In this document: positions 35,105 to 44,212 of the stretch, piece after piece | How positions within the stretch are numbered: position 1 is the stretch's first letter | Layout of the letters: every line of letters starts with the position of its first letter | Assembly: GCA_965203365.1 (NCBI GenBank) | Contig: OZ241878.1 | Span: 496,001-560,000, forward strand | DNA: 64,000 bases | Direction of reading: 5' to 3' | Origin: VYFG01 sp965203365 | GTDB taxonomy: Bacteria > Pseudomonadota > Gammaproteobacteria > Arenicellales > Poriferihabitantaceae | Notes under the pieces: model-generated | The model's database searches: none | What the model was told of the DNA's origin: nothing | The model's input: the letters and a program-made list of their open reading frames with translations, nothing else | Program-made: the position numbers and the translations under genes

Positions 35105-35425
35105 ATGCCCACTATTCATTACATCCTTCACGACGGAACCGAGCATGTGATCGACGCCCCACTGGGAGACAGCGTGATGATTGTCGCGGTGCGTCACAAC
35201 CTGCAAGGCATCTTGGCGGAGTGTGGGGGGGCCTGCAGTTGTGCCACCTGCCATGTGCATGTGGATGCGCAGTGGGTAGACAAATTGCCGCCCATGGATT
35301 TGATGGAGCAGGAAATGCTGGATTTTGCCGAAGGGGTGGATGACACCAGCCGCCTGAGTTGTCAACTCAAGGTGTCGCGGGCGCTGGACGGACTGATCGT
35401 TCACGTGCCGGAAAAGCAGTATTAG
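35105..35425 (+). CDS. 2Fe-2S ferredoxin (adrenodoxin/putidaredoxin type)
   Basis: About 106 residues from the ATG at 35105 (an in-frame upstream TTG is less likely). The cluster cysteines follow C-x5-C-x2-C in ECGGACSCATCHVHV, with the fourth in TSRLSCQLKV. This is a vertebrate-type or putidaredoxin-like ferredoxin that donates electrons to P450s or Rieske oxygenases. No such oxygenase is adjacent, so the partner is elsewhere. It is followed 80 bases later by the acetoacetate-CoA ligase gene. Confidence 0.92.
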   Translation: MPTIHYILHDGTEHVIDAPLGDSVMIVAVRHNLQGILAECGGACSCATCHVHVDAQWVDKLPPMDLMEQEMLDFAEGVDDTSRLSCQLKVSRALDGLIVHVPEKQY

Positions 35426-35507
35426 CCTCTGGAGATGGTGCCATCATGATGCCTGGAGCAACTGGCCGATGGATATCTTTCCGCCGTCGCCATCCAGCCT
35501 GTGTATC

Positions 35508-37484
35508 ATGACGGGTCCCGCTGAGCGCCCTATCGGTGAATTGCTGTGGCAACCGGACGCCACCATGATAAAAAAAACGAATCTTTATCGCTTTGCGGAA
35601 AGAATCTCGAAAAAATATCGGATCGATTCAGACTACGATGCGATCTATGAATGGAGCACGGAGCACAGTGACAACTTCTGGGCAGAGATCTGGGATGAAG
35701 AACAGGTGATTGGAGAGCGGGTGATTGGCCGGGTACTGGATCAGCCCGATGCGATGCCCGGTGCGCGATGGTTCGACGGAAGTGAATTGAACTTTGCCGA
35801 GAATCTGTTGCGATTCCGGGATGACCGCTGCGCCCTCATTTTTCGTTCCGAGGGCGGTCACGAGGTCAGCTACACCTATCAAGCGGTGTTCCGTGAAGTG
35901 GCCCGTCATGCCGCCATGCTGCGGGCACTGGGCGTGGAAGCTGGTGACCGGGTGGTGGGCTATATGGCCAATGTGCCGGACACGGTATTTGCCATGTTGG
36001 GAGCGACCAGCCTAGGTGCCATCTGGTCATCGTGTTCACCGGATTTCGGCACCCGGGGTGTGCTCGAACGCTTTGCGCAGATTGGCCCCAAGGTGCTGTA
36101 CTGTGTGGACGGTTATCAGTACAACGGCAAGCCTTTCCGGATTCTTCAATCCGCTGTCGACATTGTGTTGGAATTGCCGTCACTGGAACAGGTGATTGTC
36201 GTGCCATTCCTGGAAACCAATCCGACCCTTCCCGACGACCCACGATTTACGCTCCTTGCCGATATCCTGTCTGCTTATCAATCAGTGACGGATCTGGAAT
36301 TTGTCCGCAAGCCATTTGACCATCCACTCTACATCCTGTACTCATCCGGGACCACCGGTCCACCCAAGTGCATTGTCCATGGGGCAGGTGGCACGTTGTT
36401 GCAACACCTCAAGGAACATCGGTTGCATTGTGATCTGGGGCGCGAGGACACGCTGTTTTTTTTTACCACCTGTGGCTGGATGATGTGGAACTGGCTGGTG
36501 AGTGGGCTGGCATCGGGTTGTACGGTGGTGTTGTACGACGGCTCGCCCACTCATCCTCATCCTCAAAGTCTTTGGCAGATGGCCGAAGAACTCGGAATTA
36601 CGGCTTTCGGGACCAGTGCTCGTTATATTGCTTCTTGTGCCAAAGCCGGGTTGAGTCCGGCCCGGGAATGCAATCTGTCCGCCATCCGCGCCATTCTGTC
36701 GACTGGTTCACCCTTGGCGCCTGAGAGTTATGATTATGTCTACGAGCATATTGGTCAGGATCTGATGCTGTCGTCCATGTCAGGCGGGACGGATATCGTT
36801 TCTTGCTTCGTGCTCGGCAATCCCATGTTACCGGTGCGTCGAGGTGAGATTCAATGTCGAGGACTGGGCATGGCCGTGGCAGTCTATGGTGAGGATGGGC
36901 CGGTGCGAGAGGAACGGGGTGAACTGGTATGTACTCGACCTTTCCCTTCCATGCCACTGGGGTTTTGGGGCGAGCCGGATGACCGTCGGTTCCTGGACGC
37001 CTATTTCTCACGCTTTCCGGGCATCTGGACGCACGGCGACTATGCGGAATTGACGGCCTCCAATGGAATTGTAATCCATGGACGCTCGGATGCCGTCCTG
37101 AATCCGGGGGGGGTTCGCATCGGCACGGCGGAGATTTATCGTCAGGTCGACAAGGTCGATGAAGTGCTGGAAGGCCTGTGCATTGCTCAGCACTGGTCCA
37201 ATGATGTTCGGGTCATCCTGTTCGTGCTGCTGCGTGAAGGCGTGGAACTGACCGAGGACATCCAATCCCGGATCCGTCGGGTGATCCGCCACAATGCCAG
37301 TCCCCGCCATGTGCCCGCCAAGATCATCTCGGTACCGGATATTCCCCGGACGTTGAGCGGGAAGATCGTCGAGTTGGCGGTAAAGAACGTGGTGCATGGT
37401 CAACCGGTCCGCAATCTGGATGCCTTGGCCAACCCACAGGCCTTGCAACATTACCGGGATCTGCCTGAATTGCAAAGGGATTGA
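35508..37484 (+). CDS. acetoacetate-CoA ligase (acetoacetyl-CoA synthetase)
   Basis: About 658 residues from the ATG at 35508; an upstream ATG at 35469 is possible. Motifs include the N-terminal WFDGSELNFAENLLRF, the A3 P-loop YILYSSGTTGPPKCIVHG, the long TTCGWMMWNWLVSGLASG stretch characteristic of acetoacetyl-CoA synthetases, and the catalytic lysine in RTLSGKIVELAVKNV. It activates acetoacetate to acetoacetyl-CoA, which the next gene product (thiolase) can cleave. Fifty bases separate them, consistent with an operon for ketone-body or PHB-derived carbon use. Confidence 0.93.
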   Translation: MTGPAERPIGELLWQPDATMIKKTNLYRFAERISKKYRIDSDYDAIYEWSTEHSDNFWAEIWDEEQVIGERVIGRVLDQPDAMPGARWFDGSELNFAENLLRFRDDRCALIFRSEGGHEVSYTYQAVFREVARHAAMLRALGVEAGDRVVGYMANVPDTVFAMLGATSLGAIWSSCSPDFGTRGVLERFAQIGPKVLYCVDGYQYNGKPFRILQSAVDIVLELPSLEQVIVVPFLETNPTLPDDPRFTLLADILSAYQSVTDLEFVRKPFDHPLYILYSSGTTGPPKCIVHGAGGTLLQHLKEHRLHCDLGREDTLFFFTTCGWMMWNWLVSGLASGCTVVLYDGSPTHPHPQSLWQMAEELGITAFGTSARYIASCAKAGLSPARECNLSAIRAILSTGSPLAPESYDYVYEHIGQDLMLSSMSGGTDIVSCFVLGNPMLPVRRGEIQCRGLGMAVAVYGEDGPVREERGELVCTRPFPSMPLGFWGEPDDRRFLDAYFSRFPGIWTHGDYAELTASNGIVIHGRSDAVLNPGGVRIGTAEIYRQVDKVDEVLEGLCIAQHWSNDVRVILFVLLREGVELTEDIQSRIRRVIRHNASPRHVPAKIISVPDIPRTLSGKIVELAVKNVVHGQPVRNLDALANPQALQHYRDLPELQRD

Positions 37485-37534
37485 ATTCAAGATGGCGATC
37501 CAAATTTCTTTCATTCGAATGATAGGAGATTTCA

Positions 37535-38719
37535 ATGCAAATCAATAACGTATATTTGGTCAGTGGTGTGCGCACCGCCGTGGGCGACTATGGTGGGAGT
37601 CTCAAGGGTCTGCGTCCGGGTGACCTGGGTGCGACAGTGATTCGAGAAGCCGTCTCCCGGGCTGGCATCCCGCCTAAGTCCGTCGGTCATTGCGCTATCG
37701 GCAATGTGATCCATACGGAAGCTCAGGATATGTACATTTCCCGGGTTGCCTGCCTGAATGGTGGACTGTCTTACGAGACTCCGGCGTTGACTGTCAATCG
37801 GCTTTGTGGCAGTGGTTTGCAGGCGATCATTACGGCCACTCAACAGATTCAACTGGGACTGTGCGATGTTGCCGTGGGGGGTGGTGTTGAATCCATGAGC
37901 CGGGCAGGATACCTCGCCGAAGGTGCCCGCTTTGGCAACCGCATGGGAGACGCCAAACTGATCGACATGATGGTAGCCGCCCTGAACTGCCCCATGGAGT
38001 TGTACCACATGGGTATCACGGCGGAAAATGTCGCCGAAAAATGGGATGTCAGCCGTGAGGATCAGGACAAATTGGCGATTTCGAGCCATCAGCGGGCCCA
38101 GAACGCCATTGAGAATGGCTATTTCAAGGACCAGATTGTTCCGGTCGAACTCAAAAGCCGAAAAGGCACCACGATCTTTGAGCAGGACGAGCATGTCCGC
38201 TTTAATGCCTCAATGGAAGATATGGCCAAACTGAGGACGGTCTTCAAGAAGGACGGCACCGTGACGGCAGGCAATGCGTCCGGCATCAATGATGGGGCGG
38301 CCGCCGTCGTACTGATGTCGGAGTCTGCCATGGCAGCTCAGGGTGTGACGCCACGAGCCAAATTGCTTAAATATGCCTATGCCGGAGTTGAACCCAAGTA
38401 TATGGGCATCGGTCCGGTTCCTGCGGTGCGGAATCTGCTCGAAGGGACCGACTACTCGGTCAAGGATATCGATGTTTGGGAGGTCAACGAGGCTTTTGCC
38501 GCCCAGGCGATTGCCGTCGCCAGGGATCTGGATTTGCCGGATGACAAGCTCAATCCGAACGGAAGTGGGATCGCTCTCGGGCATCCCATTGGGGCGACGG
38601 GGGCCATCATTACCGTGAAGGCCATCTCGGAACTCGAACGAACCGGTGGTCGGTTGGCGGTGGTCACGATGTGCATCGGTGGCGGTCAAGGGATCGCCGC
38701 CCTGTTTGAGCGTGTCTAA
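37535..38719 (+). CDS. acetyl-CoA C-acetyltransferase (biosynthetic/degradative thiolase)
   Basis: A 394-residue thiolase. The acylated cysteine is in NRLCGSGLQAI, the catalytic histidine in LGHPIGATGAI and the base cysteine in MCIGGGQGIAALF. It condenses or cleaves acetoacetyl-CoA, matching the upstream ligase and pointing to an acetoacetate-to-acetyl-CoA route. GATAGGAGATTTC precedes the ATG as RBS. The CoA-transferase gene follows 20 bases later. Confidence 0.95.
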   Translation: MQINNVYLVSGVRTAVGDYGGSLKGLRPGDLGATVIREAVSRAGIPPKSVGHCAIGNVIHTEAQDMYISRVACLNGGLSYETPALTVNRLCGSGLQAIITATQQIQLGLCDVAVGGGVESMSRAGYLAEGARFGNRMGDAKLIDMMVAALNCPMELYHMGITAENVAEKWDVSREDQDKLAISSHQRAQNAIENGYFKDQIVPVELKSRKGTTIFEQDEHVRFNASMEDMAKLRTVFKKDGTVTAGNASGINDGAAAVVLMSESAMAAQGVTPRAKLLKYAYAGVEPKYMGIGPVPAVRNLLEGTDYSVKDIDVWEVNEAFAAQAIAVARDLDLPDDKLNPNGSGIALGHPIGATGAIITVKAISELERTGGRLAVVTMCIGGGQGIAALFERV

Positions 38720-38739
38720 TCGGCGGACATCCATCTGAA

Positions 38740-40017
38740 ATGGAAGGACCGCTGTCCGGTATCCGGGTCATTGACCTGACCCGGATACTGGCCGGCCCTT
38801 GGTGTACCCAGCTGTTGGGGGATCTGGGTGCCGAGGTCATCAAGGTCGAACATCCAACCCGGGGTGATGACACGCGCCAGTGGGGGCCGCCCTGGCTGAA
38901 TGACCGACATGGCCACCCTACGGGAGAATCCTCCTATTACCTGTCGGCCAATCGCAACAAGTCCTCCTTGGCACTGGATATCTCCCGACTGGAAGGGCAG
39001 CAACTGCTGCGGCAGCTCATCGCCAAGAGCGATGTGTTGATCGAAAACTTCAAGGTCGGTGGGTTGGCCAAATACGGACTGGACTACGATTCACTTCTGC
39101 CGAAACACCCTGGACTGATCTATCTCTCGATTACCGGGTTTGGTCAAACGGGTCCGATGGCCAGCCAACCGGGATATGATTACCTCATCCAGGGGCTCTC
39201 TGGCTTGATGAGCATCACCGGGCAGCCCGAAGATGCCCCGGGTGGCGGTCCTCAGCGCGTCGGTGTCGCCATTTCCGACATTACCACAGGGCTTTATGCC
39301 ACTATTGGCGTGTTGTCGGCTTTGCATCATCGAGAACGGACCGGTGAGGGGCAGTACATTGATCTGGCGCTACTGGACACGGTCGTCGGTTGGTTGGCGA
39401 ATCAGGCCTCCAGCTATCTGACGGGCGGCGTGTTACCAGGGTTGACCGGAAACTGGCATCCTAATCTGGCTCCTTATCAGCCGTTTCGAACGGCGGATGG
39501 CAACATGATCATTGCCGTCGGGAATGACCTGCAATTTGGCCAGCTATGTTGCTTTATTGGTCGCCCGGACTTAGCCCATGACAAACGGTTTCGAACCAAT
39601 CCAGACCGCAACCGCCACCGGGAAGCCCTTGAGCGGGAACTTCAGCCGTTGTTTGAGCAAAAAAAGAGCAGCTACTGGCTCGAACATCTTCCGGGAGAAG
39701 GTGTTCCGGTGTCGTCCATCAATGATATTGCCCAGATGTTCGCCATGCCCCAAGTGCAGGCCCGTGGCTTGCGGATTGAACTGGACCATCCCTTGTCCGG
39801 TCAGGTGGCGGGACTGGCCAATCCATTGAAGTTTTCCCGAACGCCAGTCACTTATCGTCGATCTGCTCCGCTACATGGACAAGATAGCGAACGGATACTC
39901 CGGGAAGTTCTTGAACTCGACGGGGCGGAAATTGTACAACTGTCCCGGTTAGGTGTGCTGGGTGATATGGCGGACGGATCGGTTCAATCCATCTCTTCGG
40001 ATGAACCACCATTGTGA
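38740..40017 (+). CDS. CaiB/BaiF family CoA-transferase
   Basis: A 425-residue class III CoA-transferase. The N-terminal PLSGIRVIDLTRILAGPWC, the GAEVIKVEHPTRGDDTR strand-turn and KYGLDYDSLLPKHPGLIYLS are characteristic. The catalytic aspartate lies in YIDLALLDTVVGW-like sequence near 205. These enzymes transfer CoA between carboxylic acids (formyl-, carnitine-, bile-acid- or malate-type). Its place behind thiolase suggests a final activation or CoA-salvage step; the acid pair is unknown. Confidence 0.9.
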   Translation: MEGPLSGIRVIDLTRILAGPWCTQLLGDLGAEVIKVEHPTRGDDTRQWGPPWLNDRHGHPTGESSYYLSANRNKSSLALDISRLEGQQLLRQLIAKSDVLIENFKVGGLAKYGLDYDSLLPKHPGLIYLSITGFGQTGPMASQPGYDYLIQGLSGLMSITGQPEDAPGGGPQRVGVAISDITTGLYATIGVLSALHHRERTGEGQYIDLALLDTVVGWLANQASSYLTGGVLPGLTGNWHPNLAPYQPFRTADGNMIIAVGNDLQFGQLCCFIGRPDLAHDKRFRTNPDRNRHREALERELQPLFEQKKSSYWLEHLPGEGVPVSSINDIAQMFAMPQVQARGLRIELDHPLSGQVAGLANPLKFSRTPVTYRRSAPLHGQDSERILREVLELDGAEIVQLSRLGVLGDMADGSVQSISSDEPPL

Positions 40018-40534
40018 GGAAAAAGGATACTTATCAAAACGCTGATCAGATGGAGGTAGCGGTCAAGGGCATCGCACCCGGTCATCAATCAATGGTTTTT
40101 TCTGGAGGAGTTGGTTCAGATATACGCCTCCACACCCTGACATCGATCAGGAGTCTCGCCCAAATAAACTGTTGCTACCATGATACAGATGGGTGTTCAA
40201 TGCGGTGACATTCCAATTCACAGGGGATCATGTGGTCACGGGATGAAGAAGATCAGCGGTTCGGCTGCCCTTTGCCAAGGGACTGTCTCGGCCTCCGCCT
40301 ACTGATAGGTCCGGTGTCCCAGCCGTTTCCCTTCCCGAGTCGCCACGACTCGACCGCAAAGAATGTGGTGTCCTGATTGACGCTCCCACTAACCCATCCG
40401 GCGTCACGGGTCACATATAATCAAAAAATGGTTTGTTTTGACGAGAGCCCACCGTATCCATCTGGGTGCTACGGTAGGTATGTAGGGGACGATTAGTGCC
40501 GACCGCTTTTGTTGACGATCATATCTCTCTATGC
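40018..40534. other. intergenic region between the CoA-transferase and the DUF2290-like gene
   Basis: About 517 bases, with no supported gene and no clear IS end. Frames are short. The convergent genes on each side would end here, yet I see no good terminator hairpin. Confidence 0.35.
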
Positions 40535-41200
40535 TCACCGACACTCCATGCTGAAGTGAACCCGTTTCGCTTCGACCGGCGTGATGGTTTCAGGGTGTAG
40601 CAGGCCGCTTTTGATGATCTGGTCACTGTAGCTCTGAAAAGCCGTGTTATAAAATGATGCCAAAATGAACTCGACGAATTTGGAAGGACCAAGAGCGGAG
40701 CGCACTGGAATTCTACAATTCTGATATTGGCCGATGGTAACGTGACTTTTCGGGTGCTCACCCTCGACGAAAGCAGCGGCATCGAAATCAAAACGTAATG
40801 GAGTCGTCATGACGTAGCTACTGATAACATCAGCATAGACCAAATCTTCCTCGTATATTGCCGGATCGTTCTGAAATTCCGAAAGGTCGGGTGATGGAAA
40901 AAATCCCAATCGGTGCTTGATGACTTCGTCTTGATCAAATCTATATTGTAACTGAATCAGTCCACCATCTGGTAGAGAGATATTGTAGTCACGATTTGTC
41001 TTGATCTCCGCATAGATTTCCGGGTAGGGATGGTTTTTGAGAGCATAGGATATTCCAGTATCACTATCGTAAGTCACTTCGAAGCAGTCTGCATGCACCT
41101 CCTTGAGCACGGCAAAGTTCTGGTCATCAGACAGACCCAGTTCAATGAGTTGCCTGGTTATCTGGTTGATTTCATCTCGCGTTATCGTTGAATTAGACAT
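40535..41200 (-). CDS. DUF2290-like protein, partner of the SF1 helicase
   Basis: About 221 residues from the ATG at 41200. The sequence has the pattern I associate with DUF2290 (ALKNHPYPEIYAEIKTNRDY, IQLQYRFDQDEVIKHRLGFF, PSPDLSEF, and the C-terminal STRATEGIC-like GPSKFVEFILASFYNTAF). Its start overlaps the helicase stop by eight bases (ATGTCTAA), indicating translational coupling. DUF2290 proteins have no proven biochemical role to my knowledge. Coupling to a helicase/nuclease argues for a two-gene defence or DNA-processing unit, an inference. Composition is AT-richer than the neighbours. Confidence 0.7.
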   Translation of the reverse strand: MSNSTITRDEINQITRQLIELGLSDDQNFAVLKEVHADCFEVTYDSDTGISYALKNHPYPEIYAEIKTNRDYNISLPDGGLIQLQYRFDQDEVIKHRLGFFPSPDLSEFQNDPAIYEEDLVYADVISSYVMTTPLRFDFDAAAFVEGEHPKSHVTIGQYQNCRIPVRSALGPSKFVEFILASFYNTAFQSYSDQIIKSGLLHPETITPVEAKRVHFSMECR

Positions 41201-43361
41201 TGCTTTCCACACCACCAAACCAATGTCGTAGACCTTCAGTGACTTTTGGCGGCAGGTCCTCAATCCTGACTCGTCCTGCATCGATATCGTCCAATAACTG
41301 ACTTAATTTTTCTTCGGTTTCCTTGGTGGTTTGTTTTTCTATGGCCGTCATGTCACGATTGATGATTCGTATCGTTTTCCTAACCTCTTCAGTTGGATAA
41401 GTGAATTTCAGTCTGAAATTAGCATCTTTTACCGCTTGGTATTCATCCATCAATGTTTGCATGCCCTGGCCAATGCCAAGAACCCTGACCCAGGACTTAC
41501 TCCTTGTGATTGCGGTAAATAGCTGGTTGCGAATACGGGTCAGGCTCCCATATGATTCGGCACAGTCTTGGGCATTCATGATGTACACCATTCCGGCTTC
41601 ATTTCCCTTGGCCCGGAAGATGCCAGTAAATGCAATTGATTTTTTCTTGTTATGAAAAAAAGTGTCAGCGGAAAGATCGACACCTGCCAGGTGTGAATCG
41701 ATTCCCATGTCAAACAATATCCTTCTCGGTCTGCCAACTGCAGAACGGGTTGAAATCGGATCGGGATTGATCACGATGATGTCGTCAGCATCCAGTTCAT
41801 CTTCATTCAGATTGCAATGGATCTGTTTTGCCAGCCACTGTGCTTGTTCTTGCCGGGAGTCAAATGGAATAAATTGAATCAAATCATTGATATCGGAGTG
41901 ATCTTCGAGAAAACTTGGACTGGTTTCGGTTGAGCGTGTCAGGGTGACATCCTGCCCTTCTTTCAGTGCACCGGATTCTTCGCAGTATCCAATCTCACGC
42001 CACAAATTGGGCTGGTCGAACATCTGGACCAAACCGGTACCGGCCTTCTCATCCGATTGGCGGTAAATCCCGAAGCCCAGTGCATGTGCAGCCACCAACA
42101 CTGGACGAGAGTTGCGATAGCACTTTTGCAAGATGATATCCCGTTTTGTCTGATCAGCTTGTGCTGGACTGAATACGACCCGGGGTGATCCATCGTTATT
42201 CTGACCAAACAACTCTTCTGGCGGTGGCAAATATGATTCGGTCAATGATTGCAGCTCATCGTAGGCATATACCAGTCGTTTTTTTGTAGTGAGCATCAAA
42301 TAGCACATCTGAAAGAACGGTGGCGCAAAATCCTGGGCCTCGTCAATCAGAATAATATCGAAGAGGGACATTTGAGCGGAATCCATCGTCTCTTCTATGG
42401 CTTTTGCGCAGACACTGGCGAATTCGCTGGTATCAGGGTATCGCTCTCTGGCAGTCCGAAAATCCACATACTCCAGTCCATGGGCTGATACATACTGATG
42501 GTAAAGACCACTGTTTTCAGCCGAGCCCCGCCCACCCCATGCATTCAAGATAGAAATTTTGGACCAGTTTGGCTCTTCGTTGGCTTGCGAAATGACAAAA
42601 GTGTTGATCAGCCGCCGAAATTGTTCTTTCAATGAGCGCGTATTGAACGTTACCGCAATTTTCCAGTCCGGGTTTTGCATATGCAAATAGGCAGCCTTTA
42701 ATGCCAAGACGATTGTTTTTCCAGACCCAGCCAGTCCTCTTATGCGCTGAACGCCATCCACCAACTCGATCACAGCTTTAGACTGTTGATTGTCAAGGTT
42801 AGCAATGGAGTCTTCAAGTCTCTTAAGCTTTGCTCCTCTGGAATCTATCTTATTGATCTCACGCTGCTCACGTCTTTGCCGTATTGTGGAAATAGATTGA
42901 ATGATGGACAGCACTTTTTCGAAGAGATCCGAGTTTTCCCAGCATATACTGTCTATTCTCTCGTCAACGGTATTCAGATCACATAAAGGAAACCCTTCCA
43001 CTTCGTGTTTGGATATGTCGGCGACAGGTGCAAAAGTGATGACTTCAGGAACTGCAAGCAGGTCTCGGCCATTCATCAACTCGCTGTAGCCACGGAGCTT
43101 CGTTTCAAGTCGGTTTGCGCTGTTGTTTTGTTCGCAAGCGTAGTCGTCAATATTTCTTCCTTCTATGAGGTTGAAGATCACAAGCCCTTTCTCGCGGCTG
43201 ATCATCAACGCATCAATGGCAAACTTACCTTCTGGAGTATTAATAATGGGGTACCCTATGTAGAGTTCACCTTGCAGGTCAGGGTATCTGCTTTGGAGAT
43301 GCTTTGCCAACTGCTGGCTGGATACAGGTTTGCAAGTTGCCCCCTTGGTGACGTTTATCAT
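41193..43361 (-). CDS. UvrD-like SF1 helicase with an N-terminal NERD-like nuclease domain
   Basis: About 722 residues from the ATG at 43361; the open frame upstream runs into IS30-like sequence. Residues about 30-110 resemble a NERD nuclease-related domain (GELYIGYPI, FAIDALMISREKGLVIF). Walker A is GLAGSGKTI (209-216), Walker B/motif II IDEAQDFAP (338-345), motif III-like YAYDELQSL, and motifs V and VI FRAKGNEAGMVYIM and LFTAITRSKSWVRVLG. It therefore looks like a full SF1A motor. The DUF2290-like gene overlaps its 3' end. Codon use is AT-richer than in flanking chromosomal genes, as expected for acquired DNA. Confidence 0.8.
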   Translation of the reverse strand: MINVTKGATCKPVSSQQLAKHLQSRYPDLQGELYIGYPIINTPEGKFAIDALMISREKGLVIFNLIEGRNIDDYACEQNNSANRLETKLRGYSELMNGRDLLAVPEVITFAPVADISKHEVEGFPLCDLNTVDERIDSICWENSDLFEKVLSIIQSISTIRQRREQREINKIDSRGAKLKRLEDSIANLDNQQSKAVIELVDGVQRIRGLAGSGKTIVLALKAAYLHMQNPDWKIAVTFNTRSLKEQFRRLINTFVISQANEEPNWSKISILNAWGGRGSAENSGLYHQYVSAHGLEYVDFRTARERYPDTSEFASVCAKAIEETMDSAQMSLFDIILIDEAQDFAPPFFQMCYLMLTTKKRLVYAYDELQSLTESYLPPPEELFGQNNDGSPRVVFSPAQADQTKRDIILQKCYRNSRPVLVAAHALGFGIYRQSDEKAGTGLVQMFDQPNLWREIGYCEESGALKEGQDVTLTRSTETSPSFLEDHSDINDLIQFIPFDSRQEQAQWLAKQIHCNLNEDELDADDIIVINPDPISTRSAVGRPRRILFDMGIDSHLAGVDLSADTFFHNKKKSIAFTGIFRAKGNEAGMVYIMNAQDCAESYGSLTRIRNQLFTAITRSKSWVRVLGIGQGMQTLMDEYQAVKDANFRLKFTYPTEEVRKTIRIINRDMTAIEKQTTKETEEKLSQLLDDIDAGRVRIEDLPPKVTEGLRHWFGGVESNV

Positions 43362-43396
43362 TTTGTTAAATTCTGTTGCTTGTTGTACTAAAGATT

Positions 43397-43588
43397 CCCC
43401 ACTTCCTGTCTGAAGTGCAACACTCGCCCCACTCCCGGAATGAGGGCATCCCCCGAAGGGAGGGAGCGCGGCGGCGACCGAAAAATTCAGCCCTCCCAAG
43501 GGCTGAAAGGAGCTGATTTCGGCTATCAATGGCAGCAATCCCGACTCCGGGGAGTCTGACAGAGGCGATTTCACGACGCAAGGTCCAG
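43397..43588 (+). mobile_element. IS30-like left-end fragment, copy C
   Basis: CCCCACTTCCTGTCTGAAGT at 43397 and about 190 bases of the following non-coding part, including the GAGGCGATTTCACGACGC segment also found at 21500 and 52908. It ends inside sequence that becomes the PF09820-type pseudogene. It sits 36 bases before the helicase start, so it may contribute a promoter. Confidence 0.8.
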
Positions 43589-44107
43589 CTCGGGAGTTTC
43601 CAGTACATCCAGGGTCGGCTTGTCGTACTCATCCACTAGCACTACCACAGGCTGGCCGGTGGTCAGCTGCACCCGATCAATCAGGCTTCTAAAACGAGTC
43701 AGGCCGGGTCGGATTCGGTCTCGGGCGTCAGTTGGTGACGGCGTTCGATGCCGTGCAACTGGCGGAGAATGTCCTTGTCCAGTTCGCCCGGCCCACGGCA
43801 TGTTCCGCCGCTGAGCCGCACCACGGGTAGGTGTCTGCCAGTCCCAACGATCATGGATATGCAGGCCCCGGAACAGCGGCTCGTGGCCCTCGAACAGGGC
43901 CTGCAGGGTGGAGATCAGCAGGGTCTTGCCGAAGCGACGCGGGCGGGACAGGAAGTAGTACCCGGGCCGTTGAGCCAGATGCCACAGATGCGGGGTCTTG
44001 TCTACATAATAGAAGTTCCACTCCCGCAGGCTGCGAAAAGACGCATTGCCGACCGCAAGTCCCAGTGGGTCATGATCAGATGGTCTTGCAGGATAGGATT
44101 CGAACAT
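43571..44107 (-). pseudogene. PF09820-type AAA-ATPase (DUF1703 family), N-terminal part, frameshifted and truncated
   Basis: From the ATG at 44107 the protein begins MFESYPARPSDHDPLGLAVG, continues NFYYVDKTPHLWHLAQRPGY, then FLSRPRRFGKTLLISTLQALF (Walker A) and FRGLHIHDRWDW. A frame slip follows near 43830. Later comes a block resembling GLTRFRSLIDRV and VVVLVDEYDKPTLDVL (Walker B). The 3' half, with the PD-(D/E)XK domain of full-length relatives, has been replaced by the IS30 fragment. The 14.4-kb remnant belongs to the same family. Confidence 0.75.
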
Positions 44108-44212
44108 AGCACGGCATGAGGCCATCCGTCAGGGATGGACGGGCGATGCCAGGGGCTCTTCTTCCCACACGGCCGTTGGGATCAGTATGCTAGAGGCAAC
44201 CGCTACACGGAC

